A model generated the notes under the pieces. It was not told where the DNA came from and made no database searches. It was given only the letters and a program-made list of their open reading frames with translations. A DNA stretch of 12,719 bases from Bacteroidota bacterium (GTDB lineage Bacteria; Bacteroidota; Bacteroidia; Cytophagales; Cyclobacteriaceae). The position numbers were made by a program, and so were the translations under genes. Positions 6,848-12,719 of the stretch are shown piece by piece (within the stretch, counting starts at the first letter, position 1; each line of letters opens with the position of its first letter). The stretch covers positions 1 to 12,719 of the forward strand of contig QGUY01000103.1 of assembly GCA_003242315.1 (NCBI GenBank), read 5' to 3'.

Positions 6848-9217
6848 ATGAAATCCTTATTGATACTGCCCATACTTGTAGGGTATGGTGTCACGGCCCT
6901 GTCGCAGGCGGTCGTGACCGGTAAAATCATTGACCAGGAAACCCACGAACCAATTCCCGGTGTCACCGTCGCGGCAGGCGGACACGGAACATTTACTCTC
7001 GCCGATGGTTCCTTCGAATTAGTCATGCGCAACAAGCCCGACACGCTGGAACTTCGTTGTATAGGCTACTGTACGCGGAAGATCAGTGTGGGTAATGAAC
7101 CTTTAGTGATGGCTACGTTGGCGCCTGCAACCACGACGATGCACGAAGTTGTGGTGACAGCGAGCCGCGATCTGCAAACGCGGGGCGAAGTTGCTCTGGC
7201 CATCGACAAGGTGACCATCGCCGACCTTAACGATACGAAGCCGACACTCCTGGCGGAGATGATGAACAAGGTGCCGGGTGTGCTGACGCTCAACTATAAC
7301 AACGAGCAACATGGCATGTCCATCCGTCAACCCATGGGCACCAATCCATATTTCCTCTATCTGGAGGATGGTATACCCATGCGTCCGATGGGTGTGTTCA
7401 ACCATAATGCCATGATCGAAATGAATTTACTTGCAATCTCGGGCATCGAGGTGGTAAAGGGTCCTGCTTCGTCCTTCTACGGACCTGAGGCAGTAGGTGG
7501 GGCGATCAACTTTATCACCCAACGACCCACAGCGATTCCCACGGCGCGGTTGGGACTGCAACTCGACAACTTTGGATACCGCCGTGTCCAGTACAGTGCG
7601 GGTGCCACGCCCCTGAAGAAACTGGGGTTTTTCGTCGGCGGCTTTTATGCATCGCAGCGCGACAGCTGGATGACGTATTCGGATTATGACAAAAACGCCA
7701 TCAACGCCCGGCTCGATTATCTGGCAACATCCGACACCAGGATCACTCTGGCGGCTGCGTGGAACGACTATTACTCGCAGACGCCTGGTTCGGTCGACAG
7801 CATTGCGTTCTATAACAGGCAATACGTCAGCATGTCGGACTTCACTTATCGTGAGGTGAAGGCATTGCGCATCCGGCTTTCAACAGAGCACTACTGGAAC
7901 GATCGCAACCACACTACACTACACATTTTCTACCGCGACAACACTATTGGACAGAACCCGTCGTACGCGATTCGATGGAATAGGGGGAAGCCTACGGCGG
8001 TGGGTGAGATCAACGACAACTCATTTCAGAGCGGAGGGTTTATCGCACAGCACGTCTCCGAAATCATTCCTTCACGGGTCAAGCTAATCGGCGGCGCCAG
8101 TGTCGACTATTCTCCGAACACATACCGAGCGTATCGTGTAGACCTCGCTGCCCAGTTGCGGCCTGATGGACAGTCGGTAGAGAAGTACACCATCGTGAAG
8201 GAGCGTCCGGATGTTCGCATTTCCGACTACGATGCCACCCTTGTCAACAGCGCTGTATATGTGCAGGGCGAAGTTCGTCCTATTGAACACCTCGTTTTCA
8301 CTCTTGGCGGGCGCTACGACAACATGACGTTCGAATACGACAATCTTCTCGACCATTCGAGCGGGACGAAAACATACCAGAAGGTCACGCCAAAAATTGG
8401 TGTTGTGTATTCGATCAACGACGGCGCCGGAGTATATGCGAACTATAGCATAGGATTCGCCCCACCCGGACTGACGTCAATATTCCGCAGGAAGCCCAAC
8501 ACCGAACCCGCGGAGTTCTACTACGAACTTGAACCTGCCACATTTACCAACTATGAAGTGGGTGGTTGGATCAGTCTTCTTTCCAACACATTGGATGTCG
8601 ATGTCTCCTTGTACCGGATGACGGGAAGGAACGAGTTGTTGCATGTGCGGCAGCCGGATAACTCACTTGACTACCAAAGTGCGGGTCGCACAACACATGA
8701 GGGCATTGAGTACGGCATCACATATCGACCGAATGCACAATGGATGATGCGATTGGGTGCCACAAACGCCATCCATAGATTCGACAACTTTGCATTGAGT
8801 ACGAGGCCTACTGATCCGGTGCAGAATGTGAACGGGATGAGAATGCCTGCGGCACCGTCATGGGTTGCGAATGCTGAAGCGATGTATAAGCCGGAATGGA
8901 TTAAGGGGCTTAGAGTTGGTGTTGAGTGGCAGCGCATGAGTCCGTGGTATGAGAACCAGGTCAACACGTTTAAGTATGCTGATCGAGGATTTCTTGGAAT
9001 GAAGGGCGTCAGTGTTCTTAACCTGCGGGCAGGATACAAATGGAAGGGCGTTGAATTATTCCTGAATGTGATGAATGCGACAGATGAGCTGTATGCATTC
9101 TACACGACCCGCGGCAACAGTGATGGCGATCGTGCCACCTTCACGCCCGCGCCGCCAAGGACTTATGTATTTGGCATCCAGTATAATTTTTTGGGAAAGT
9201 TTGGCGATGAATACTAG
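6848..9217 (+). CDS. TonB-dependent outer-membrane receptor
   Basis: A complete 789-residue TonB-dependent receptor that imports a ligand across the outer membrane using the TonB-ExbBD energy system. A signal peptide covers about residues 1-20. It is followed by a carboxypeptidase-like regulatory domain (about 22-98, starting VVTGKIIDQETHEPIPGV), then a plug (about 108-228). The plug includes LEDGIP (172-177), GVFNHNAM (182-189) and IEVVKGPASSFYG (200-212), followed by the 22-strand barrel. The barrel ends near VFGIQYNF, with six further residues. No SusD partner is present, so it is not a standard glycan SusC. The plug segment 155-192 is rich in Met (157, 163, 178, 181, 189, 192) with His155 and His186, and the N-terminal domain has Cys71 and Cys75. 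The stop codon overlaps the downstream lipoprotein gene. The ligand is unknown; a metal or metal complex is inferred from the neighbours. Confidence 0.95.
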   Translation: MKSLLILPILVGYGVTALSQAVVTGKIIDQETHEPIPGVTVAAGGHGTFTLADGSFELVMRNKPDTLELRCIGYCTRKISVGNEPLVMATLAPATTTMHEVVVTASRDLQTRGEVALAIDKVTIADLNDTKPTLLAEMMNKVPGVLTLNYNNEQHGMSIRQPMGTNPYFLYLEDGIPMRPMGVFNHNAMIEMNLLAISGIEVVKGPASSFYGPEAVGGAINFITQRPTAIPTARLGLQLDNFGYRRVQYSAGATPLKKLGFFVGGFYASQRDSWMTYSDYDKNAINARLDYLATSDTRITLAAAWNDYYSQTPGSVDSIAFYNRQYVSMSDFTYREVKALRIRLSTEHYWNDRNHTTLHIFYRDNTIGQNPSYAIRWNRGKPTAVGEINDNSFQSGGFIAQHVSEIIPSRVKLIGGASVDYSPNTYRAYRVDLAAQLRPDGQSVEKYTIVKERPDVRISDYDATLVNSAVYVQGEVRPIEHLVFTLGGRYDNMTFEYDNLLDHSSGTKTYQKVTPKIGVVYSINDGAGVYANYSIGFAPPGLTSIFRRKPNTEPAEFYYELEPATFTNYEVGGWISLLSNTLDVDVSLYRMTGRNELLHVRQPDNSLDYQSAGRTTHEGIEYGITYRPNAQWMMRLGATNAIHRFDNFALSTRPTDPVQNVNGMRMPAAPSWVANAEAMYKPEWIKGLRVGVEWQRMSPWYENQVNTFKYADRGFLGMKGVSVLNLRAGYKWKGVELFLNVMNATDELYAFYTTRGNSDGDRATFTPAPPRTYVFGIQYNFLGKFGDEY

Positions 9218-10448
9218 TGGCGGAATGCGGGGCATTGTGTGGTTTGCCCTTGTCTTGATTACAGTCTCGTGCAGCAGAAAGCAGGAAATAGCTGAAAGGG
9301 TCGCTACCGTGTTCACTCAACGGAATGCGGTGGCACCCTATTTCACGTCGGATGCTACAGGCAAGCCCGTTCTTTGCTGGACAGCAACGGACGACAGCGT
9401 GTTGTACTATGCGGTATACGATCGGTTTTCCGGAAGCTTTGGAACGCCCTTGGCCGTACCTCCTTCGAAGGGCACTACCGGACATGGCGAAAGCATGAAC
9501 AAGGTGGCCTTCCTGGGCGACGGAACCGTGATAGCCGTGTTTGAAATGAAGCATCCGACCGAAAACAACAAATACGCCGGGTCAATCCTTTATGCGCAGT
9601 CGTTTGACAACGGTGCAAACTGGACGAAGGCGAAGTTCGTTCACAGCGATACGCTGAAAGATAACAGCCGGAGTTTCTTCGATGTCGTGATGCTTCCGGA
9701 TGGAGAGGTCGGTGCCGTATGGCTCGACGGAAGATTGCGACTGGGAAGTGAAGGGTCGTCACTGTTTTTTGCGCGGACGAAGGGTCATGAGGGATTTCAG
9801 CAAGATCAGCAGATTGGTGAGACGGTATGTCAATGTTGTCGTACTGATATAAGCACCGATCCAAACGGGAACGTGCACGTCGTCTACAGGGACATTGAAG
9901 CAACGCCGGGTGGGTCGGTGCGCGACTTTATGCATATCATTTCCACTGACAGTGGAAAGACCTTTTCCGCTCCGCGTGCGGTCAGTAACGACAACTGGAT
10001 TGTCGACGGCTGTCCGCATACCGGTGCGTCGATGGCTGCGGGAGATGATCGCATTGAGGTAGCTTGGTTTACGGCAGGCGGCAGGCCGGGGCTGTACTAT
10101 TCATCGTCATCCAATGGCGGTATGTTTGCACAGCGCGCGCTTATTTCTGAAACTGCCCGTCATCCACAGATGGCGTCTATGGGAAGGCTGTCGGTGATCG
10201 TCGCGGAAGAAAGTCATGCTGCCGCATCCGTCGCGGCAAAACATAGCGACCATAGCCATATGAATGGAGCCGCGTCGATTGTTGCGGTGTGCCGGGGTGC
10301 AGACGGAATGCTGACAAGAATCGTTGTCAGCGATAGCGGGGAATACCCTGTAGTGACGTTTGCGGATTATCAAACGTTGCTCGTCGCTCACACGGCAGAC
10401 GATGGCGTCGTAGTACGGAAAGCGATTGTAGCCGACCTGCTTAAGTAG
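9207..10448 (+). CDS. BNR/sialidase-like beta-propeller lipoprotein with Cys-cluster and His-rich loop
   Basis: A 413-residue lipoprotein with lipobox LITVSC (Cys22), predicted to be a beta-propeller. Asp-box motifs are SFDNGANW (132-139) and STDSGKTF (246-253), plus a degenerate SSSNGGMF (300-307). Automated annotation would probably say exo-alpha-sialidase, but I see no RIP motif near the N-terminus and cannot identify the arginine triad. Instead it has CQCC (208-211), VVYRD (225-229), DNWIVDGCPH (262-271) and a His-rich stretch with H337, H346, H349, H351 and M352. From memory, CxCC---VYRD---DNW-I-GCP is shared by an uncharacterised family in environmental bacteria. Its start ATG lies inside the receptor gene (11-base overlap), which implies translational coupling; an ATG at 9225 also leaves an intact lipobox. 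A metal-binding partner of the receptor is inferred. Confidence 0.85.
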   Translation: MNTSGGMRGIVWFALVLITVSCSRKQEIAERVATVFTQRNAVAPYFTSDATGKPVLCWTATDDSVLYYAVYDRFSGSFGTPLAVPPSKGTTGHGESMNKVAFLGDGTVIAVFEMKHPTENNKYAGSILYAQSFDNGANWTKAKFVHSDTLKDNSRSFFDVVMLPDGEVGAVWLDGRLRLGSEGSSLFFARTKGHEGFQQDQQIGETVCQCCRTDISTDPNGNVHVVYRDIEATPGGSVRDFMHIISTDSGKTFSAPRAVSNDNWIVDGCPHTGASMAAGDDRIEVAWFTAGGRPGLYYSSSSNGGMFAQRALISETARHPQMASMGRLSVIVAEESHAAASVAAKHSDHSHMNGAASIVAVCRGADGMLTRIVVSDSGEYPVVTFADYQTLLVAHTADDGVVVRKAIVADLLK

Positions 10449-10449
10449 G

Positions 10450-10974
10450 TTATTCGCTGCGGCAGATGCCGATAGAGCGCCGGCCTGCCGGGTTGGCGGC
10501 CAGCGCAGCGGAGCCAATATTGCCAGCGGCAAGGATAATCTTGCTGCCCTCTCCGGTGGCGGACAGGTGGATCTTGATGCAGGCGTCAAGATTCTTCAGG
10601 TCCGCATACCGGATTGATGTTTCGTTGGCAAGGCGTTCGAGGTGGGTTTCGCTCCTTCCGGTTCTATCGTCAACGGGCTGGAGGAGGGCCGCAACATAGG
10701 CGTCCTCTTCGGAGACGTCACCGAGGTGCAGGTGAACGGGGAGTTTTGCATCAGTTCCCGTGTTGCCCACCAGGTTGATGGTTACGTCAGTCGTTCCGCC
10801 AACCCGTTCCCGGAATGTCACGGTGCCCGACATGTTGTACACGCTGGCGGATTCCAGCGGGTACGAGATTTCATTGCCAGTGTAAGTTGACTGCGTTTGA
10901 ATTTCCGTTTCCGTTGAGCAGGCTGTGAGCGCTGCTGCGAAGAGAATTGCCCTTCCGATCCTTCCTGCGTTCAT
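10450..10974 (-). CDS. Small lipoprotein with HLH motif, possibly CHRD-like
   Basis: A 174-residue lipoprotein with lipobox LTAC (Cys19) and a Thr/Gln/Ser-rich linker. The beta-rich body runs from SGTVTF (49-54) through LPVHLHLGDV (78-87) to KIILAAGNIG (145-154). The HLH motif (His81 and His83), with His111 and His136, could bind a metal. The arrangement of a VHLHxG strand in a small beta-sandwich resembles CHRD-domain proteins, but the match is by eye and weak. C132 and C171 might form a disulfide. A good ribosome binding site fixes the start at 10974. Its stop codon is one base from that of the propeller lipoprotein on the other strand. Whether it belongs functionally with the receptor cassette is unknown. 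Confidence 0.8.
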   Translation of the reverse strand: MNAGRIGRAILFAAALTACSTETEIQTQSTYTGNEISYPLESASVYNMSGTVTFRERVGGTTDVTINLVGNTGTDAKLPVHLHLGDVSEEDAYVAALLQPVDDRTGRSETHLERLANETSIRYADLKNLDACIKIHLSATGEGSKIILAAGNIGSAALAANPAGRRSIGICRSE

Positions 10975-10981
10975 CGCTATA

Positions 10982-10989
10982 TCCTTTCC
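10982..10989 (-). promoter_or_regulatory. Strong ribosome binding site of the small lipoprotein
   Basis: The minus strand reads GGAAAGGA with 7 bases before the ATG at 10974-10972. It is the clearest Shine-Dalgarno site in the window and confirms this start. Confidence 0.6.
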
Positions 10990-11015
10990 GGAAATTTAAC
11001 AAAATCACTGCATCG

Positions 11016-11034
11016 GCGGAATGTCAGACTCCGC
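11016..11034. repeat. Inverted repeat between divergent genes
   Basis: GCGGA (11016-11020) pairs with TCCGC (11030-11034) across 9 bases, in the 138-base gap between the divergent small lipoprotein and the DGPF gene. A run of A follows it on the plus strand, the wrong base for a plus-strand terminator. It could be an operator or chance. Confidence 0.3.
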
Positions 11035-11052
11035 AAAAAATGTTATCTATTA

Positions 11053-11078
11053 TGTCCCCATTCCTGCCTTCGGTCGTC
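11053..11078 (+). promoter_or_regulatory. Candidate ECF-type promoter of the DGPF/sigma operon
   Basis: TGTCCC (11053-11058) is followed after 16 bases by CGTC (11075-11078). As I recall, ECF42 sigma factors in Streptomyces recognise a -35 of TGTCGA and a -10 of CGA/TC ahead of DGPF genes. The match in sequence, spacing and position suggests autoregulation. The predicted transcript would start near 11085, about 28 bases before the ATG. The promoter rules are from another phylum, so this is tentative. Confidence 0.4.
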
Positions 11079-11112
11079 ATAGTGGAAATTGTAAAACCAT
11101 AATTTTAGGGTT

Positions 11113-11457
11113 ATGAAAGAATTTGCTTTGATTTTCAGACTGAAGGACATTACCGATTTTAAGCCTTCGCCGGAGCAGATGCAGGAACGGATGAATTGGC
11201 TGGCGGGGATCGCGGCGCAGAACAAGTTGGCCGATAAGGGAAATACCCTCTTGCCATTGCCCGGCAGTGCCAAAGTTGTGAAGCCGGGTAACATCGTTAC
11301 CGATGGCCCGTACACAGAAATAAAGGAGTTCGTGAGCGGCTATGTGGTCGTGCGTGCGGAAAGCATCGACGAGGCGGTGGAGTTGGCGAAAGCCAATCCC
11401 ATTTTTGATCAGGTGGGAGGGAACATTGAGGTTCGGGAAGTGTTAAGGCGTGATTAG
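11113..11457 (+). CDS. DGPF/YCII-related protein paired with an ECF sigma factor
   Basis: A 114-residue cytoplasmic protein of the YCII-related/DGPF family, with the signature DGPYTE at 64-69 and the family ending in a beta strand (NIEVREV). Family members have a ferredoxin-like dimeric fold. Their biochemical activity is not established, although YciI-like enzymes have been suggested. Length is normal. The gene is the first of a two-gene unit, and its TAG stop is immediately followed by the TTG start of the sigma factor. DGPF genes are the usual neighbours and targets of ECF42 sigma factors, which supports both calls. AGGG is only 2 bases from the ATG, so the ribosome binding site is poor. 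Confidence 0.9.
   Translation: MKEFALIFRLKDITDFKPSPEQMQERMNWLAGIAAQNKLADKGNTLLPLPGSAKVVKPGNIVTDGPYTEIKEFVSGYVVVRAESIDEAVELAKANPIFDQVGGNIEVREVLRRD
11445..11448 (+). promoter_or_regulatory. Ribosome binding site for the TTG start of the sigma factor
   Basis: AAGG lies inside the end of the DGPF gene, 9 bases before the TTG at 11458. It supports that non-ATG start; the next in-frame ATG (11521) would remove part of the sigma-2 region. Confidence 0.4.
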
Positions 11458-12702
11458 TTGAGCGACAACCGATCACATAGGGAGTTGTTACCCCATTTGT
11501 TCCGGCAGGAATATGCTAGAATGACGGCCGTCTTGTGCCGTCATTTTGGTTTGGAGCACATTGAAATTGCGGAAGACATAGCAAGCGATACATTCCTGAA
11601 GGCGTCGGAGCATTGGGCATTGCATGGAGTGCCTGATAACCCGACCGCCTGGCTTTACACGGTAGCGAGAAATAAGGCGAAAGATCATCTGCGTCATAAG
11701 AAGATTGCTCAAGTTAACGCTGGAGGAAGGGCAGGGACTGATGTCGTTTTTCCGGGCGATGACTTTGAGATCAACGATCGAATCATAGCAGACAGCCAGT
11801 TGGCGATGATTTTTGCGGTGTGCAATCCTGTCAACTCCCCGGAAAGTCAGATTTGTTTGGCCCTTCAGGTTCTGTGTGGTTTCAGCATCGAAGAAATTGC
11901 GAACGCCTTCTTGACGAATCGTGAGACCATCAAGAAGCGACTTCAAAGAGCCAGGCAGCATTTAAGAGATAATCAATTTTCATTAAGCGCTCTGACACCG
12001 GATCACATTCAAGCCAGGCAGGATGCGGTATTGAAGACGATTTATTTGTTGTTCAATGAAGGATATTTCTCGCGAACCAATCGGGCGGCCATCCGGAAAG
12101 ACCTGTGTTCGGAGGCTATTCGTCTGGCGCTGTGTCTGACCGAGAGTGAACTGACTCGCACATCGCAGGTTTATGCCTTACTGGCGTTGATGTGCTACCA
12201 GAGTTCACGACTTGAAGCGCGGATCAACAGCGAAGGAGAACTATTGCTTTTTGACGAACAGGATAAAACGCAATGGGATCAGCAGCTGATAGACCGTGGC
12301 AACTATTACCTGGTCGCGGCAACAGAAGGAAACGAATTATCCAAATACCACCTGGAAGCTGCTATTGCGTATTGGCACACCACGGATTCAAAAGAAAAAT
12401 GGAGTCGCATTCTGGAGTTATACAATCAGTTGGTGTTGATCGAGTATTCTCCTGGCACGGCGCTAGGCAGGGCTTTTGCAATGTCGAAAGTGGTGGGGAA
12501 GGAGAAGGTGATAGCGGAAGTGGAGAAACTGAGGTTGGAGGATAATCATAATTATTATGCGTTGTTGGGGTATTTGTATGCGGAGATGGATAAGGAGAAG
12601 GCGGTGAGGTGTTATGAGAGGGCGATTGATCTTGCATCATCCGAGGTTGAGAGGCGTGTCCTCACAAGGGAAGCGGGCCGACTAAGACGTTCTAACGAAT
12701 AG
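11458..12702 (+). CDS. ECF42-type RNA polymerase sigma factor with C-terminal helical/TPR extension
   Basis: A 414-residue ECF sigma factor that directs RNA polymerase to a small set of promoters. Sigma region 2 covers about 11-83 (LLPHLFRQEYARMTAVL, then DTFLKASEHW and AWLYTVARNKAKDHLRH). Region 4 covers about 128-170 (LCGFSIEEIANAFLTNRETIKKRLQRAR, whose helix-turn-helix binds the -35). The extra C-terminal half starts with a linker holding YLLFNEGYFS (196-205). It continues as a helical domain of the DUF6596 kind (about 185-285) and TPR-like helices (about 295-395). This architecture, with a DGPF neighbour, is the hallmark of group ECF42. No anti-sigma factor gene is present, and the extension is thought to take over regulation. 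Translation appears to start at a TTG directly after the DGPF stop, so the two are likely coupled. The 3' third shows a strong G-over-C skew. Confidence 0.92.
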   Translation: MSDNRSHRELLPHLFRQEYARMTAVLCRHFGLEHIEIAEDIASDTFLKASEHWALHGVPDNPTAWLYTVARNKAKDHLRHKKIAQVNAGGRAGTDVVFPGDDFEINDRIIADSQLAMIFAVCNPVNSPESQICLALQVLCGFSIEEIANAFLTNRETIKKRLQRARQHLRDNQFSLSALTPDHIQARQDAVLKTIYLLFNEGYFSRTNRAAIRKDLCSEAIRLALCLTESELTRTSQVYALLALMCYQSSRLEARINSEGELLLFDEQDKTQWDQQLIDRGNYYLVAATEGNELSKYHLEAAIAYWHTTDSKEKWSRILELYNQLVLIEYSPGTALGRAFAMSKVVGKEKVIAEVEKLRLEDNHNYYALLGYLYAEMDKEKAVRCYERAIDLASSEVERRVLTREAGRLRRSNE

Positions 12703-12719
12703 GCCCTTGTTTTGTATCC

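Noticed and set aside
9075..9206. Longer start for the propeller lipoprotein inside the receptor gene
   Set aside because: It would bury the lipoprotein signal 44 residues into the protein; starts at 9207 or 9225 put it at the N-terminus.
3768..10448. Fucosidase plus TonB receptor as a polysaccharide utilization locus
   Set aside because: The genes are divergent, there is no SusD lipoprotein or sensor-regulator, and the receptor partner is a propeller protein with metal-type residues.
11016..11034. Inverted repeat followed by A-run as a terminator
   Set aside because: On the plus strand the tail is A rather than T, and the gap is between divergent genes, where no terminator is expected.
12362..12640. 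Minus-strand Pro/Ser-rich open frame
   Set aside because: It mirrors the G-rich codon island of the sigma factor gene and has low complexity with no recognisable start region.
11113..12702. ECF sigma factor as the regulator of the TonB receptor, as in FecI/FecR systems
   Set aside because: There is no anti-sigma factor gene, the receptor has no obvious signalling domain of the FecA kind, and the sigma factor belongs to the DGPF-linked ECF42 type.

Overview
The window looks like chromosomal DNA of a Bacteroidota bacterium with roughly balanced GC, probably from the Cytophagales/Chitinophagaceae side of the phylum. The evidence is a SusC-style TonB-dependent receptor with an N-terminal carboxypeptidase-like domain, several lipoproteins with short lipoboxes, weak or absent Shine-Dalgarno sites at most genes, and matches to the Bacteroidota -7 element TAnnTTTG. 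The genus cannot be fixed from the sequence. No RNA genes, insertion sequences or CRISPR arrays were seen.

Layout. (1) Positions 67-91 hold a perfect 11-bp palindrome just downstream of a minus-strand S9 prolyl-oligopeptidase-type lipoprotein (105-2060). (2) Divergent to it is a MATE efflux transporter (2250-3707), with a good candidate promoter at 2169-2196. (3) Convergent to the transporter is a minus-strand secreted GH95 alpha-L-fucosidase (3768-6242). (4) Divergent from the fucosidase is a plus-strand cassette of three genes: a small secreted protein (6383-6763), a TonB-dependent outer-membrane receptor (6848-9217), and an overlapping BNR/sialidase-like lipoprotein with a Cys cluster and a His-rich loop (9207-10448). 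(5) Convergent to the cassette, with one base between the stop codons, is a small lipoprotein carrying an HLH motif, possibly CHRD-like (10450-10974). (6) The window ends with a DGPF/YCII-family protein (11113-11457) whose stop codon directly abuts the TTG start of an ECF42-type sigma factor with a long C-terminal helical extension (11458-12702).

How the genes may work together. The receptor cassette is the most interesting unit. The receptor plug segment is unusually rich in Met and His. The coupled propeller lipoprotein is called sialidase-like by its Asp boxes but shows no RIP motif near its N-terminus, and instead carries a CxCC motif, a CPH motif and an HxxHxHM cluster. The small first gene resembles, in layout, short Bacteroidota proteins found before TonB receptors, but has only one cysteine. 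I infer an outer-membrane uptake or handling system for a metal, perhaps copper or a metal complex; this is untested. The DGPF/ECF42 pair is a known regulatory module of unknown physiological role, and a possible ECF-type promoter (TGTCCC-N16-CGTC) lies just ahead of it. The peptidase, transporter and fucosidase look like independent transcription units.
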